Positions 18,096-32,200 of a stretch of DNA of 64,000 nt are shown piece by piece. The translations under genes and the position numbers were made by a program. This DNA is from Hymenobacter baengnokdamensis (GTDB lineage Bacteria; Bacteroidota; Bacteroidia; Cytophagales; Hymenobacteraceae), in the NCBI RefSeq assembly GCF_008728635.1, contig NZ_CP044285.1, positions 372,001 through 436,000 on the forward strand. Direction: 5' to 3'. The first letter of the stretch is position 1; the number at the start of each line of letters is the position of its first letter. Under the pieces are notes generated by a model that saw nothing but the letters and a program-made list of their open reading frames with translations, was not told where the DNA came from and did no database searches.

Positions 18096-18401
18096 TCAGA
18101 CTTTAATTTCAACGTCCACGCCGCTGGGCAGTTCCAGCTTCATGAGTGCATCTACCGTTTTGCTGCTGGTCGAGAAAATATCAACCAGCCGCTTGTAGGT
18201 GCAAAGCTGGAATTGCTCCCGGCTCTTCTTGTTTACGTGGGGTGAGCGAAGTACGGTGTACTTCTCCTTTTCCGTAGGCAACGGAATCGGGCCGCTTACG
18301 ATAGCGCCGGTCGCTTTAACCGCTTTCACGATTTTCTCGGCCGACTTATCGACCAACGTGTGGTCGTAGCTTTTCAGCTTGATTCTGATTTTTTGATTCA
18401 T
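18096..18401 (-). CDS. rpsJ: 30S ribosomal protein S10
   Basis: 101-residue head protein, also NusE in antitermination. It begins [20 protein letters not shown] and has the signature [20 protein letters not shown], then [19 protein letters not shown]. It follows fusA by 46 bases and ends at a bidirectional terminator. In most Bacteroidota rplC follows directly; here two unrelated genes intervene. Confidence 0.97.
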   Translation of the reverse strand: MNQKIRIKLKSYDHTLVDKSAEKIVKAVKATGAIVSGPIPLPTEKEKYTVLRSPHVNKKSREQFQLCTYKRLVDIFSTSSKTVDALMKLELPSGVDVEIKV

Positions 18402-18447
18402 GGTTGGGAGAGGCCGATTGCCTCAGGGTTAACAAGCTGAAAGAAAA

Positions 18448-20586
18448 CTATTTACCGCCTTTTATTTTAGCAATGATGGCATCGGCCATGTTTTGCGGCA
18501 CGGTCTCGTAGTGCGAGAAAGTAAGCGAAGCCGAGGCACGGCCCGACGACAGCGTACGCAGGTCGGTAACGTAGCCAAACAGCTCCGACAGTGGCACATC
18601 GGCTTTGATAACCTGGGCACCACCTTTGGTATCCATGCCCTTCATCAGGCCACGGCGGCGGTTAAGGTCACCCGTTACCGGGCCAGTATATTCGTCGGGG
18701 CAAACTACTTCTACGGCCATGATAGGCTCAAGTAGCTTCGGACCTGCTTTGCGGGCTGCTTCGCGGAAGCCACCACGGGCGGCGAGTTCGAACGACAGCG
18801 CGTCCGAATCAACGTCGTGGAAAGAGCCGTGGTACAGACGCACCTTCATGCCCTCAATTGGGAAGCCAGCCAATGGGCCCTGCTTCATGGCCTCTTCAAA
18901 GCCCTTCTGGATAGGCGCAATGAATTCGCGGGGAATCACACCGCCCACGATACCATTCTCGAATTCGAAGCCGGGCTTTTCGGGCTCCGTCTCTTTCGGA
19001 CCAAGCTCAAACACAATGTCGCCGAACTTACCGCGGCCACCGGTTTGCTTCTTGTAGGTTTCACGGTGGTCAACTTTCTTGGTCAGGATTTCTTTGTAGG
19101 CAACCTGGGGAGCACCCTGGTTGATTTCTACTTTGAATTCCCGACGCATGCGGTCGATGATGATTTCGAGGTGGAGTTCGCCCATACCGCGCAGTACGGT
19201 CTGGCCAGTCTCCTCATCCGTGTTCACGCGCAGGGTCGGGTCTTCCTCAATGAGCTTGGCGATAGCCATACCCATTTTGTCAACGTCGGCCTGCGTCTTG
19301 GGCTCGATAGCATAGCCGATTACCGGCTCCGGGAACGACATCGACTCCAGTACCAGCGGGTTTTTCTCGTCCGTCAGCGTATCGCCGGTTTTGATGTCTT
19401 TGAAGCCAACACCAGCCGCGATGTCGCCCGCCTGAATCTTGTCAATCGGGTTCTGCTTGTTGGAGTGCATCTGCATGAGGCGCGAGATACGCTCCTTCTT
19501 GCCGGTGCGGTTGTTGAGCACGTACGAACCACCATCGAGCACGCCCGAGTAGCAGCGGAAGAAGCAGAGGCGACCAACGTAAGGGTCGGTGGCAATTTTG
19601 AACGCCAGCGCAGTAAAAGGCTCCGAGTTATCGGGGTGGCGCTCTACCTCAGCCCCGGTATCGGGGTTGGTGCCCATGATAGCAGGCATGTCGAGCGGCG
19701 ATGGCAGGTAAGCCATTACAGCATCGAGCATCGTCTGCACACCTTTATTCTTGAAGGCCGAGCCACAGAGTACGGGCGAGAACTTCATGTCGATAACCGC
19801 TTTGCGGATAACGACCATCATCTCGTCGCGGGTAATGCTCTCGGGGTCCTCAAAGAATTTCTCCATCAAGGTGTCGTCATATTCGGCAACACTTTCGATG
19901 AGCTTTTCGCGCCACTCGGCCACGGTGTCCACGAGGTCCTCGGGAACCGGAATTTCGTTGTACGACTTGCCTTCGGTAGCATCGTCCCACACAATGGCTT
20001 TACCCGTGAGCAGGTCGACTACACCTTTAAAGGTATCTTCAGCACCAATCGGGATTTGCAGCGGCACCGGGTTAGCGCCGAGCTTATCTTTGATTTCGCT
20101 TACCGCCTTGAAGAAGTCAGCACCGGCGCGGTCCATCTTGTTGACGAAGCATATGCGCGGAACGCTATACTTATCAGCCTGACGCCATACCGTCTCCGAC
20201 TGCGGCTCTACGCCCGATACGGCGCAGAACAGCGCCACGGCACCGTCGAGCACGCGTAGCGAGCGCTCCACCTCTACCGTAAAGTCAACGTGACCAGGCG
20301 TATCGATGAGGTTGATTTTGTACTGGTGCGTCTCAGGAACCGTGTTGCCCTGCGCATCAGTCGGATAGTTCCAGAAGGTAGTAGTAGCGGCCGACGTGAT
20401 GGTGATACCACGTTCCTGCTCCTGCTCCATCCAGTCCATCGTAGCGGCTCCGTCGTGCACCTCCCCAATCTTGTGGGTTTTGCCGGTGTAGTACAGAATC
20501 CGCTCCGAGGTAGTCGTTTTGCCGGCGTCAATATGGGCCATGATGCCAATATTGCGCAGGTATTGTAGCTCTTTGTTGACTGCCAT
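18448..20586 (-). CDS. fusA: Elongation factor G
   Basis: Translocation GTPase, 712 residues. G1 is [19 protein letters not shown] (residues about 17-35), the G2 switch is [12 protein letters not shown]3 DTPGHVDFT and G4 [10 protein letters not shown]. Domains II-V follow, with domain IV around [15 protein letters not shown] and [19 protein letters not shown]. It lies between rpsG and rpsJ. The length and motifs fit the canonical EF-G rather than an RRF-type or resistance paralogue. Confidence 0.97.
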   Translation of the reverse strand: MAVNKELQYLRNIGIMAHIDAGKTTTSERILYYTGKTHKIGEVHDGAATMDWMEQEQERGITITSAATTTFWNYPTDAQGNTVPETHQYKINLIDTPGHVDFTVEVERSLRVLDGAVALFCAVSGVEPQSETVWRQADKYSVPRICFVNKMDRAGADFFKAVSEIKDKLGANPVPLQIPIGAEDTFKGVVDLLTGKAIVWDDATEGKSYNEIPVPEDLVDTVAEWREKLIESVAEYDDTLMEKFFEDPESITRDEMMVVIRKAVIDMKFSPVLCGSAFKNKGVQTMLDAVMAYLPSPLDMPAIMGTNPDTGAEVERHPDNSEPFTALAFKIATDPYVGRLCFFRCYSGVLDGGSYVLNNRTGKKERISRLMQMHSNKQNPIDKIQAGDIAAGVGFKDIKTGDTLTDEKNPLVLESMSFPEPVIGYAIEPKTQADVDKMGMAIAKLIEEDPTLRVNTDEETGQTVLRGMGELHLEIIIDRMRREFKVEINQGAPQVAYKEILTKKVDHRETYKKQTGGRGKFGDIVFELGPKETEPEKPGFEFENGIVGGVIPREFIAPIQKGFEEAMKQGPLAGFPIEGMKVRLYHGSFHDVDSDALSFELAARGGFREAARKAGPKLLEPIMAVEVVCPDEYTGPVTGDLNRRRGLMKGMDTKGGAQVIKADVPLSELFGYVTDLRTLSSGRASASLTFSHYETVPQNMADAIIAKIKGGK

Positions 20587-20607
20587 TACGGTAGGTTAAT
20601 TAGCGCG

Positions 20608-20684
20608 TTAGCGGATTGATGAGTTCAGGAAAGAAGACAACCAAAGCTGGTTAAACATTCAATCTAAGCTCATCAACCCGCTAA
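20608..20684. repeat. Inverted repeat in rpsG-fusA spacer
   Basis: Arms 20608-20623 and 20669-20684 are complementary over 16 bp with one mismatch (core TAGCGGATTGATGAG) and enclose 45 bases. It fills most of the 111-base spacer. No T-run follows. Confidence 0.65.
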
Positions 20685-20697
20685 ACGTTCGCGTATA

Positions 20698-21165
20698 TTA
20701 GAAACGGAAGTGCGAGAAGGCTTTGTTGGCTTCGGCCATGCGGTGGGTGTCGTCTTTTTTCTTAACGGCAGCCCCTTCACCTTTGGCAGCAGCAATGATT
20801 TCGCCAGCCAGCTTGTCTTTCATGGTTTTCTCCCCACGGCGACGAGCGTACTGAATCAGCCATTTCGAGCCAACAGCAATGCGGCGGTCGGCGCGCACTT
20901 CAATCGGCACCTGGAACGTAGCCCCGCCCACGCGGCGGCTCTTTACCTCGACGGTCGGCATCACGTTGTTCAACGCTTTGCGCCACATTTCGAGGCCGTT
21001 CTCTTTAGTGCGGGTCTCTACCTGTTCTACGGCATCGTAGAAAATGGTATAGGCCAGGTTCTTCTTCCCGTCATACATCATGTAATTGACGAAGCGGGTT
21101 ACGAGCGTCTCCTTGAACTTGGGGTCCGGCAGGAGGATGCGCTTTTTCGGTTTAGACTTACGCAT
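20698..21165 (-). CDS. rpsG: 30S ribosomal protein S7
   Basis: Head-assembly protein, 155 residues. It begins [20 protein letters not shown] and contains [40 protein letters not shown] and [20 protein letters not shown]. It lies between rpsL and fusA. Confidence 0.97.
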   Translation of the reverse strand: MRKSKPKKRILLPDPKFKETLVTRFVNYMMYDGKKNLAYTIFYDAVEQVETRTKENGLEMWRKALNNVMPTVEVKSRRVGGATFQVPIEVRADRRIAVGSKWLIQYARRRGEKTMKDKLAGEIIAAAKGEGAAVKKKDDTHRMAEANKAFSHFRF

Positions 21166-21173
21166 GGTTTAAC

Positions 21174-21256
21174 TAGTTGTCAGTTGTAAGCTGCCAGCTG
21201 TCAGTTGCGAACACCGAAATCCGGCCTGACAACTGACAACTAGCAACTGACAACTA
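21174..21256. repeat. Repeat-built hairpin in rpsL-rpsG spacer
   Basis: Perfect 13-bp arms TAGTTGTCAGTTG (21174-21186) and its complement (21244-21256) flank an inner 8-bp stem (21200-21207 with 21230-21237). All are built from the same word GTCAGTTG. The structure fills the 96-base spacer between rpsL and rpsG. Confidence 0.75.
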
Positions 21257-21261
21257 TTAAA

Positions 21262-21693
21262 TTACTTCTTCTTGGCAGGAGCGCCTTTGCCACCTTTACC
21301 TGCGGCTGCGGCGGGCTGGCCCGGCTTCGGGCGCTTGGCGCCGTACTTCGAGCGGCGCTGCAAGCGGCCACTTACACCGGCGGTGTCGAGGGCACCACGG
21401 ATGATGTGGTAGCGAACACCTGGCAGGTCTTTTACCCGGCCTCCGCGAATGAGCACGATGCTGTGCTCCTGGAGGTTGTGGCCTTCACCGGGAATGTATG
21501 CGTTTACTTCCTTACCATTGGTAAGGCGCACACGGGCCACTTTGCGCATAGCCGAGTTCGGCTTCTTAGGCGTGGTGGTATACACGCGAGTGCATACGCC
21601 CCGACGCTGCGGGCACGAATCAAGAGCGGGCGACTTCGACTTGGTAGTCAAAGCTTCCCGGCCTTTCCGTACTAGTTGGTTGATGGTTGGCAT
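21262..21693 (-). CDS. rpsL: 30S ribosomal protein S12
   Basis: Decoding-centre protein, 143 residues. It begins [20 protein letters not shown] and has the conserved [20 protein letters not shown] and [20 protein letters not shown] loops. The Lys in TPKKPNSA and that in [11 protein letters not shown] are the wild-type residues at positions where streptomycin-resistance changes occur. The C-terminus has a Gly/Lys/Ala extension ([12 protein letters not shown]). It is the first gene of the rpsL-rpsG-fusA-rpsJ unit. Confidence 0.97.
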   Translation of the reverse strand: MPTINQLVRKGREALTTKSKSPALDSCPQRRGVCTRVYTTTPKKPNSAMRKVARVRLTNGKEVNAYIPGEGHNLQEHSIVLIRGGRVKDLPGVRYHIIRGALDTAGVSGRLQRRSKYGAKRPKPGQPAAAAGKGGKGAPAKKK

Positions 21694-21742
21694 TTAGCGA
21701 TTGGTTGAACGAGAGCCGTTTGCTCCCAAATTTTCAGGCCTG

Positions 21743-21773
21743 CAAAGGTAGGAAAAAGGTTTGGCAATAGCAA
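21743..21773 (-). promoter_or_regulatory. Promoter of rpsL-rpsG-fusA-rpsJ
   Basis: TACCTTTG (21743-21750) and TTG (21771-21773), 20 bases apart, on the minus strand. Predicted start of transcription near 21737 gives a leader of about 44 bases before rpsL. Confidence 0.75.
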
Positions 21774-21825
21774 ACTCGCTGAAAAAGTTAATTTTCCGTT
21801 TACTGGCGGTTAGGTAAGCTGCACT

Positions 21826-22152
21826 CTACGCCTCCCCTACCGCGCCGCCGAAGTTCATTGGATAGCTGGGCGCTTCCTGATGCACCTTGATGGGACCGAA
21901 GCTCTGCTCGAAGCGCTGGATATTTTCTTCCAGCGCCGAAAGCAGGCGCTTGGCGTGCTCGGGCGTGAGAATGACGCGGGCTTTCACTTTGGCCTTGGGC
22001 GCGCCGGGCATCATGCGAATGAAATCTACTACAAACTCGCTGCTGCTATGTGCAATCAGGGCCAGGTTAGCATACTCGCCTTCGGCAATGGCTTCGCTTA
22101 GCTCAATGTTGAGCGCGTTGGGGTCGGGGTTCTGGGGTTGGGTGGGTTGCAT
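21826..22152 (-). CDS. DUF3467 family protein
   Basis: 108 residues with the DUF3467 pattern ALNIELSEAIAEGEYANLAL, FVVDFIRMMPGAPKAKVKAR and VILTPEHAKRLLSALEENI. The function is unknown. In many Bacteroidota a member of this family lies between rpoC and rpsL, as here, hinting at a link to transcription or translation. No signal peptide or membrane segment is seen. The short proline/asparagine-rich N-terminus is probably flexible. Confidence 0.85.
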   Translation of the reverse strand: MQPTQPQNPDPNALNIELSEAIAEGEYANLALIAHSSSEFVVDFIRMMPGAPKAKVKARVILTPEHAKRLLSALEENIQRFEQSFGPIKVHQEAPSYPMNFGGAVGEA

Positions 22153-22270
22153 TTTTATCTTTTTTAAATATTAAGATAATTTCATTAATAATATTTAAAC
22201 TTTCAGCTACAAAACTTGTGTAATACTCTCAAAACACAAAATAATCACATTTAACCTTAAACAAAAACAT

Positions 22271-22513
22271 ATGCAAACAATTAATCAGGCACGTAATCAA
22301 GTTAAAAAGAATGAAAAAATACTTGAGAAAGAACAACAAAAACTTAGTAATTCCAGAAGTTTTAGCCCTTCAGGTAGATATCCTCAAGAAAGTAAAAAAG
22401 CTATTCAGAACAGTATTAATGAGGCAAAAATTAAGATAACAGAGTCGGAAGAAAATGTACTTGCAGTTAAAGTTGCTCTTCGCCGAAGAAAAATAAATTC
22501 ACTTCCCAAGTAA
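22271..22513 (+). CDS. Small AT-rich orphan, helical, function unknown
   Basis: 80 residues, MQTINQARNQVKKNEKILEK onward, very rich in Lys, Glu, Gln and Asn and with heptad-like spacing suggesting a coiled coil. I do not recognise a family. The gene and its 118-base upstream spacer are strikingly AT-rich against a GC-rich background and use AAA/GAA/ATT codons freely. It lies on the plus strand between convergently transcribed neighbours, DUF3467 and rpoC being on the minus strand, and ends at a strong terminator. It is probably a recent acquisition. Confidence 0.55.
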   Translation: MQTINQARNQVKKNEKILEKEQQKLSNSRSFSPSGRYPQESKKAIQNSINEAKIKITESEENVLAVKVALRRRKINSLPK

Positions 22514-22518
22514 GCAAA

Positions 22519-22550
22519 AACCCCCGACTAGCTCGCACCAGTCGGGGGTT
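22519..22550. terminator. Bidirectional intrinsic terminator (orphan / rpoC)
   Basis: AACCCCCGACT (22519-22529) and its complement (22540-22550) form a perfect 11-bp GC-rich stem with a 10-base loop. It lies between the stop codons of the plus-strand orphan and minus-strand rpoC and probably ends rpoB-rpoC transcription. An A-run flanks it on the plus-strand left side, giving a T-run for rpoC. Confidence 0.85.
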
Positions 22551-22575
22551 ACTATTTACAAACCTACATCATTCA

Positions 22576-25500
22576 CTACTCCTGCACGGTTGTCTCACGC
22601 TTGGCGCGTGAGGGGCGCTTGGCCGGAACAGCAGCCTGCTCGGCAGCCTGGGTAGCCAGTTTGGTCGCGTGGTCGTCTTTCGACGACACCTCGATGCCCT
22701 GATACTCGCGCAAGCCAGTACCGGCCGGGATGAGGTGACCAACGATTACGTTCTCTTTCAAGCCCAGCAGCTCATCGGCTTTGCCACGGATGGCGGCCTC
22801 GCTGAGCACCTTGGTCGTCTCCTGGAAGGAGGCAGCCGAGATAAACGAAGCCGTACCCAGCGAAGCCTGCGTGATGCCTTGCAGCGTGGGCCGCGATACG
22901 GCCGGCTGTGCGTCGCGCACCTGCGCCAGCTTGAGGTCGCGGCGGCGGAGCGACGAGTTTTCGTCGCGCAGCTTGCGGCTGGTCACAATCTGGCCAGGGC
23001 GCAGCTCGGTCGAATCGCCCGCATCAGTCACGACTTTCATGTCGATAACGATGTCGTTCTCTTCCATGAGCAGCACTTTGTCGACGAGCTGATTTTCGAG
23101 GAAGCTCGTGTCGCCGGCGTCCATTACCAGCACTTTCTGCATCATCTGGCGGACGATAACTTCAATGTGCTTGTCGTTGATTTTCACGCCCTGCAAGCGG
23201 TATACTTCCTGAATCTCGTTCACGAGGTATTCCTGCACCGAGCCGGGGCCCTGAATATTCAGGATATCGCTTGGGGTGATGGCACCATCGGAGAGCGGCG
23301 CACCAGCCCGCACGAAGTCGTTGTCCTGCACCAGGATAAACTTCGACAGCGGTACCATGTACTTCCGCTTCACACCGTCTTTCGACTCCACGAAGATTTC
23401 GCGGTTACCACGCTTTACCGAGCCGTAGGTTACGACGCCATCGATTTCCGACACTACAGCCGGGTTCGAGGGGTTACGGGCTTCGAAGAGCTCCACTACG
23501 CGGGGCAGACCACCCGTGATGTCGCGGGTTTTGCCCACGGCACGCGGAATCTTGGCCAGGATGTGACCAGCTTTCACTTTCACGCCGTTCTCGACGTTCA
23601 GGTGAGCGCCTACCGGCATGCTGTACGCTTTGGTAGCGTCGGCATCGGCACCCTTAGCAGGGTTCAGCAATACTGATGGGTTCTGCGCCTTGTCTTTCGA
23701 CTCGACAATTACCTTCTCGCGGAAGCCCGTCTGTTCGTCGGTCTCCTCACGGTAAGTAACGCCTTCAGTGAGCGCGTCGTACTGGATAGTACCATCAAAC
23801 TCGGCCAGAATAACGGCGTTGTAAGGGTCCCAGTTAACCAGCTCTTTGCCTTTCTCCACCTCTTCGCCCTCCTTAACAAGCAGGAACGAGCCGTACGGAA
23901 CGTGGTTGGAGATAAACACCTTGCCGGTGCCTTTCTCTACGATGCGAACTTCGCCCGAGCGACCCATTACCACGTTGGTTTCAGCTCCTTCGGAGTTGAC
24001 GCCAGCTACGGTACGGATATCCTCGAACTCGACGATACCGGCAAACTTGGCGCGGATGTTCGCTTCTACCGTGATGTTGGAAGCCGTACCACCTACGTGG
24101 AAGGTACGCAGCGTGAGCTGGGTACCGGGCTCGCCAATCGACTGCGCAGCGATAACACCCACGGCTTCGCCTTTCTGCACCATGCGGCCAGTAGCCAGGT
24201 TACGGCCGTAGCACTTGGCGCAGATACCGCGCTTGCTTTCGCAGGTCAGTACCGAGCGAATCTCCACCGACTCAATGCTGGTAGCGTCGATGCGGCGGGT
24301 AGTCTCCTCGATGATTTGCTCACCGGCAGCCAAGATTAGCTCGTTGGTCAGCGGGTCGATGATATCGTGCACGGCCGTACGGCCGAGGATACGCTCCGAA
24401 AGCGGCTCCACGATGTCTTCGTTGTCTTTCAGGGCGAAGGTTTCGGTACCGCGCAGCGTGCCGCAGTCGGGCTCGTTGACGATAACGTCCTGCGATACGT
24501 CTACCAGACGACGGGTCAGGTAGCCAGCGTCGGCCGTTTTCATAGCCGTGTCGGCCAGACCTTTACGGGCACCGTGCGTCGAGATGAAGTACTCGATTAC
24601 GTCGAGGCCTTCTTTGAAGTTCGACAGAATCGGGTTCTCGATAATCTCGCCTACCGAGCCTTGCAGCGACTTCTGGGGCTTAGCCATCAGGCCGCGCATA
24701 CCGCCGAGCTGACGAATCTGCTCCCGCGAGCCACGGGCGCCCGAGTGCATCATCATGTAGATAGAGTTGAAGCCCTGGTTCTCCTTTTCGAGGCGGCCCA
24801 TGAGCGTCTCCGTAATCTGCGAGTTGATGCGCGTCCAGACGTCGATGACCTGGTTGTAGCGCTCGTTGTTCGTAATCAGACCCATCTGGTAGTTCTGCAT
24901 TACGGCAGCTACATCGGCCTGCGCCTGCTTGATGAGAATATCTTTCTCTTTCGGAATCTGAATATCACCCAGACCCATGCTCAAGCCGCCTTTGTAGGCC
25001 GACTGGAAGCCTAGTGTCTTGATGTCGTCCAGGAACTGCGCGGTACGGGCCATGCCCGTGCGCTTGAACACCATCGAGATAATTTGCTGAAGCTTTTTCT
25101 TGGTCAGCAGCTCATCCACGAAACCTACTTCCTGGGGCACGAGCTGGTTGAAGAGCACGCGGCCGGCTACGGTTTCGATGGTTTTCTGAACGAGGTCATC
25201 GTTCTCATCGCGAACCATCGTGCGCACCTTAATGTAGGCGTGCTTCGACAACTGCTTTTCGTTGAGGGCAATAACTACTTCTTCATCGGAGTAAAACGCC
25301 CGGCCTTCGCCCTGGATTTGCTCTTCCGGCGTCGAGCGCTTGCCTTTGGTTACGTAGTACAAGCCCAGAACCATGTCCTGCGACGGTACCGCGATGGGCG
25401 CGCCGTTGGCGGGGTTCAGGATGTTGTGCGACGCCAACATGAGCATCGAAGCTTCCAGGATAGCAGCCGGGCCCAGCGGCACGTGCACCGCCATCTGGTC

Positions 25501-26931
25501 ACCGTCAAAGTCAGCGTTAAAAGCCGTACAAACGAGCGGGTGCAGCTGAATAGCCTTGCCCTCGATGAGGCGCGGCTGGAACGCCTGGATGCCCAGACGG
25601 TGCAGCGTAGGAGCACGGTTGAGGAGCACCGGGTGGCCTTTCAGCACGTTCTCCAGGATATCCCATACCACGGCGTCCTTTCGGTCGACAATCTTCTTAG
25701 CCGACTTCACCGTCTTCACAATACCGCGCTCAATGAGCTTGCGGATGATGAACGGCTTGAACAGCTCGGCCGCCATGTTCTTAGGCAGGCCGCACTCGTG
25801 CAGCTTCAGCTCCGGACCCACCACGATTACCGAACGGCCCGAATAGTCAACCCGCTTACCGAGCAGGTTTTGGCGGAAGCGGCCCTGCTTGCCTTTCAGC
25901 ATATCGGACAGCGACTTTAGGGCGCGGTTGCCTTCGGCCCGTACAGCGTTTACCTTCCGAGAGTTGTCGAAGAGCGAGTCAACGGCCTCTTGCAGCATCC
26001 GCTTCTCGTTCCGCAGAATTACCTCCGGCGCTTTGATTTCAATCAGGCGCTTGAGGCGGTTGTTGCGGATGATAACGCGACGGTACAGGTCGTTGAGGTC
26101 GGACGTGGCAAAACGCCCACCATCCAACGGCACCAACGGACGCAGTTCGGGCGGAATCACCGGCACCATGCGGATTACCATCCACTCGGGGCGGTTCTCC
26201 ACGCGGGTAGCGGCATCGCGGAACGCTTCTACTACACGCAAACGCTTCAGCGCCTCAGCTTTACGCTGCTGCGAGGTTTCGTGTGCAGCCGAATCGCGGA
26301 GCGAGTAGCTCAGCTCGTCGAGGTTGATGCGCTCGAGCAGCATCTGCAGCGCGTCGGCGCCCATCTTGGCGATGAACTTCTGGGGGTCTTCGTTTGGCAG
26401 CAGCTGGTTTTCGCGCGGCAGCTTGTCGATGATGTCCAGGTACTCATCCTCCGTGAGGAAGTCGAGCTGCTGCACACCTTCTTCGGCCTGTACGCCGGGC
26501 TGAACCACTACATAGCGTTCGTAATATATAATCTGGTCGAGCTTCTTGGTGGGCAGGCCCAGCAGGTAGCCGATTTTATTCGGCAGGCTCTTAAAGTACC
26601 AGATGTGCGCTACGGGCACCACCAGCTCGATGTGGCCCATGCGCTCGCGGCGTACCTTCTTCTCGGTCACCTCCACGCCGCAGCGGTCGCAGATGATGCC
26701 CTTATAGCGGATGCGCTTGTATTTGCCGCAGTGGCATTCCCAGTCCTTTACCGGGCCGAAAATCCGTTCGCAGAACAGGCCACCCATTTCGGGCTTGTAG
26801 GTGCGGTAGTTAATCGTTTCCGGCTTCACCACTTCACCGGTGCTGCGCTCCAGAATTGCTTCGGGCGAGGCCAGCGAGATGGTAACCTTGGAGAAGTCTT
26901 GTACTAACTTCTTATTTTTTGCGAAAGCCAT
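22576..26931 (-). CDS. rpoC: DNA-directed RNA polymerase subunit beta'
   Basis: Largest RNA polymerase subunit, 1451 residues. The N-terminal zinc ribbon is [20 protein letters not shown] (residues about 64-85). The catalytic magnesium-binding loop is [17 protein letters not shown], and the trigger-loop region and second zinc cluster ([20 protein letters not shown]) are present. The Bacteroidota-type C-terminus ends [14 protein letters not shown]. It is separated from rpoB by a 980-base spacer carrying other small genes; no promoter match is seen in that spacer, so it probably depends on readthrough. Confidence 0.98.
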   Translation of the reverse strand: MAFAKNKKLVQDFSKVTISLASPEAILERSTGEVVKPETINYRTYKPEMGGLFCERIFGPVKDWECHCGKYKRIRYKGIICDRCGVEVTEKKVRRERMGHIELVVPVAHIWYFKSLPNKIGYLLGLPTKKLDQIIYYERYVVVQPGVQAEEGVQQLDFLTEDEYLDIIDKLPRENQLLPNEDPQKFIAKMGADALQMLLERINLDELSYSLRDSAAHETSQQRKAEALKRLRVVEAFRDAATRVENRPEWMVIRMVPVIPPELRPLVPLDGGRFATSDLNDLYRRVIIRNNRLKRLIEIKAPEVILRNEKRMLQEAVDSLFDNSRKVNAVRAEGNRALKSLSDMLKGKQGRFRQNLLGKRVDYSGRSVIVVGPELKLHECGLPKNMAAELFKPFIIRKLIERGIVKTVKSAKKIVDRKDAVVWDILENVLKGHPVLLNRAPTLHRLGIQAFQPRLIEGKAIQLHPLVCTAFNADFDGDQMAVHVPLGPAAILEASMLMLASHNILNPANGAPIAVPSQDMVLGLYYVTKGKRSTPEEQIQGEGRAFYSDEEVVIALNEKQLSKHAYIKVRTMVRDENDDLVQKTIETVAGRVLFNQLVPQEVGFVDELLTKKKLQQIISMVFKRTGMARTAQFLDDIKTLGFQSAYKGGLSMGLGDIQIPKEKDILIKQAQADVAAVMQNYQMGLITNNERYNQVIDVWTRINSQITETLMGRLEKENQGFNSIYMMMHSGARGSREQIRQLGGMRGLMAKPQKSLQGSVGEIIENPILSNFKEGLDVIEYFISTHGARKGLADTAMKTADAGYLTRRLVDVSQDVIVNEPDCGTLRGTETFALKDNEDIVEPLSERILGRTAVHDIIDPLTNELILAAGEQIIEETTRRIDATSIESVEIRSVLTCESKRGICAKCYGRNLATGRMVQKGEAVGVIAAQSIGEPGTQLTLRTFHVGGTASNITVEANIRAKFAGIVEFEDIRTVAGVNSEGAETNVVMGRSGEVRIVEKGTGKVFISNHVPYGSFLLVKEGEEVEKGKELVNWDPYNAVILAEFDGTIQYDALTEGVTYREETDEQTGFREKVIVESKDKAQNPSVLLNPAKGADADATKAYSMPVGAHLNVENGVKVKAGHILAKIPRAVGKTRDITGGLPRVVELFEARNPSNPAVVSEIDGVVTYGSVKRGNREIFVESKDGVKRKYMVPLSKFILVQDNDFVRAGAPLSDGAITPSDILNIQGPGSVQEYLVNEIQEVYRLQGVKINDKHIEVIVRQMMQKVLVMDAGDTSFLENQLVDKVLLMEENDIVIDMKVVTDAGDSTELRPGQIVTSRKLRDENSSLRRRDLKLAQVRDAQPAVSRPTLQGITQASLGTASFISAASFQETTKVLSEAAIRGKADELLGLKENVIVGHLIPAGTGLREYQGIEVSSKDDHATKLATQAAEQAAVPAKRPSRAKRETTVQE

Positions 26932-26941
26932 TTAGGTTGGT

Positions 26942-26991
26942 TTTTAGCTGTTAGCTGTTTGGCTTTTAGCTGTTAGAGTTTCTTCTAACAG
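26942..26991. repeat. Repeated word and stem-loop just upstream of rpoC
   Basis: TTTAGCTGTTAG occurs twice (from 26943 and from 26965), and CTGTTAGA (26970-26977) pairs perfectly with TCTAACAG (26984-26991). The structure lies in the untranslated leader immediately before rpoC. The rest of 26992-27158 shows no gene or clear signal. Confidence 0.6.
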
Positions 26992-27158
26992 GTCGACGCT
27001 ACGAAAAGTGCTCTGCGGGTCGGACAGGTACGCCGCGCAGTAGGTTTTCGCTAGGTCTTGTTTTTGCCCCTCTGCAGTCGCGCTTCCCACCTTGTGCTAC
27101 CCTGACCTGTCTCGGGGCAGTAGTATCGTGGACGGGGCGCTTTGCCGCGAGGCGGATT

Positions 27159-27251
27159 TTAACCAGGAATATCAATCATCATATCGACCGGATAGTGTTC
27201 ACCACAACTATCACAGATACCACTACCAGGTTGCTCCATGCCGGGATTCAT
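27159..27251 (-). CDS. Possible 30-residue CxxC peptide or gene remnant
   Basis: From ATG 27251 the reading MNPGMEQPGSGICDSCGEHY continues with PVDMMIDIPG to a TAA at 27159. The CxxC pair (CDSC) and the sense-like composition suggest a zinc-knuckle fragment. The frame stays open upstream for about 50 codons and includes further cysteines (CLYC), but it has no ATG, GTG or TTG. It may therefore be a remnant of a longer small protein or a real microprotein. It lies between rpoC and the DUF2442 gene. Confidence 0.3.
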   Translation of the reverse strand: MNPGMEQPGSGICDSCGEHYPVDMMIDIPG

Positions 27252-27383
27252 GCGACGAAACTGAGTAACCTTTTTGCTGGTATGGACACATCTTTTTGTT
27301 TCTCTTTTTTGACTTACAAACCAGAAAAAGACAACATTATAAATGCCACAAATACAGTAAAGGCAGACATCTGGTTTTATTTT

Positions 27384-27626
27384 CTAAGCTTTCAAAAACC
27401 CAGCAACTAACAAATCCTCGTCTACATCTTCCCAGTGAATACCCTGCCCACGGCCAATTAGCCGCCAGTTATTACGGGCTTCTTCTGAAGCATCTCGCAA
27501 CCGAGGGTACCAGTCAATGGGCACGCCCACTTCGCGGCCATCCGCCAGACGGACGTACAGCTTGCTATCGTCAAACCACACAGTGGTAGCAGAGACAGTT
27601 TCGGGCTTTCTAGTTAAAGTACTCAT
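27384..27626 (-). CDS. DUF2442 family protein, putative antitoxin-like partner
   Basis: 80 residues from ATG at 27626 (MSTLTRKPETVSATTVWFDD). The DUF2442 pattern is clear: KLYVRLADGREVGVPIDWYP, RLRDASEEARNNWRLIGRG, GIHWEDVDEDLLVAGFL. It starts 1 base after the DUF4160 stop. DUF4160-DUF2442 neighbours recur in bacteria and are often listed as candidate toxin-antitoxin modules; which partner is the toxin is not settled. Here the pair is lodged between rpoB and rpoC on the same strand. Confidence 0.85.
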   Translation of the reverse strand: MSTLTRKPETVSATTVWFDDSKLYVRLADGREVGVPIDWYPRLRDASEEARNNWRLIGRGQGIHWEDVDEDLLVAGFLKA

Positions 27627-27627
27627 G

Positions 27628-27843
27628 CTAGGCTTGTAGTAAATGAGCTTGATACTCCACAACCATCTTCCGCAATTGATTGATTTCCTTAGCAGAGAAT
27701 CCCGAAGAGCTGACTAACTCTACCGGGTCAAGCCAGAACCTGGCCAGTTCATCTGCTCGCTCAATGTGAATATGCGGCGGCTCACTGCATTCGTTACTGT
27801 AAAAGAAGAATCGAAAACCAAGAAGCCGTAAGGCTGTGGGCAT
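27628..27843 (-). CDS. DUF4160 family protein
   Basis: 71 residues beginning MPTALRLLGFRFFFYSNECS. The DUF4160 signature is present: GFRFFFYSNE, EPPHIHIERADELARFWLDP, VELVSSSGFSAKEINQLRKM. Histidines in PPHIHI are conserved in the family. It is the first gene of a two-gene unit with DUF2442 and lies 68 bases after the rpoB stop, beyond a hairpin. The biochemical activity of the family is unknown to me. Confidence 0.85.
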   Translation of the reverse strand: MPTALRLLGFRFFFYSNECSEPPHIHIERADELARFWLDPVELVSSSGFSAKEINQLRKMVVEYQAHLLQA

Positions 27844-27859
27844 TCAATCAAGACATTAC

Positions 27860-27905
27860 TGAAAGTTGGTTGCCAATGCTTGCGCACCAGCAACCAACAT
27901 TTTCA
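27860..27905. other. Stem-loop between rpoB and the DUF4160 gene
   Basis: GTTGGTTGC (27865-27873) pairs perfectly with GCAACCAAC (27890-27898), and TGAAA (27860-27864) can pair with TTTCA (27901-27905) across a 2-base bulge. The direct repeat TTCAATCAA flanks it at 27843-27851 and 27902-27910. It could limit readthrough from rpoB into the module and rpoC. Confidence 0.6.
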
Positions 27906-27911
27906 ATCAAC

Positions 27912-31820
<3,909 letters not shown>

Positions 31821-32200
31821 TTGGAAAGGTTTTAAAAATGTACACGTAAGCTATTGTAGCTACGCGAGTTGACTCTACTATCAACCTAAGTTCGGAAGGT
31901 TGCTTTTACACCTGCACCTACGGTAAAAGCCTTCAGACGAATTCAGGGGTTATGAGCGCAGCAAAGGACCTTACCACGCTGTTTGTCAAATGAGTCCGAA
32001 ACTCCTGCGACGTGTAACGTGATAAGGTCCTTGTATTTTGCTTCGCTCCATGCCAGATGATAGAAGAAGAAAACTGCTAGTGTAGGACAACCAAAAACAG
32101 TAGCTTTCAGTTGCAAAAGGTAACTTATTCTCTACAAACAGGAAAAGACCTGACTAAGTGCCAGGCCTAATCCGATTCGGGAGCAAGCCCGTAGGCGAAC
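31821..32200 (-). other. Structured rplL-rpoB spacer without genes
   Basis: No ORF is supported in these 380 bases. AAGGACCTTACCACG at 31964-31978 pairs with 32018-32032 over 15 bp with one G-U-compatible mismatch, and encloses a 39-base loop with a small GAGT/ACTC stem (31992-32004). A near-consensus TACCTTTTG lies on the minus strand around 32113-32121. In Escherichia coli the equivalent spacer holds an attenuator and an RNase III site, so a similar role is plausible here. Confidence 0.55.

Noticed and set aside
18817..20259. A 480-codon open frame opposite fusA
   Set aside because: It is the complement of a strongly conserved coding sequence in GC-rich DNA, where antisense frames stay open by composition; the protein shows no family signature. 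The same applies to the 531-codon frame opposite rpoB (30240-31835).
26992..27158. A further gene between rpoC and the CxxC ORF
   Set aside because: No open frame with a plausible start or family-like sequence was found on either strand.
27843..27910. The 9-base direct repeat around the rpoB-DUF4160 hairpin as a target-site duplication
   Set aside because: It flanks only the hairpin and not the whole inserted module, and 9 bases of AT-rich sequence is weak evidence.
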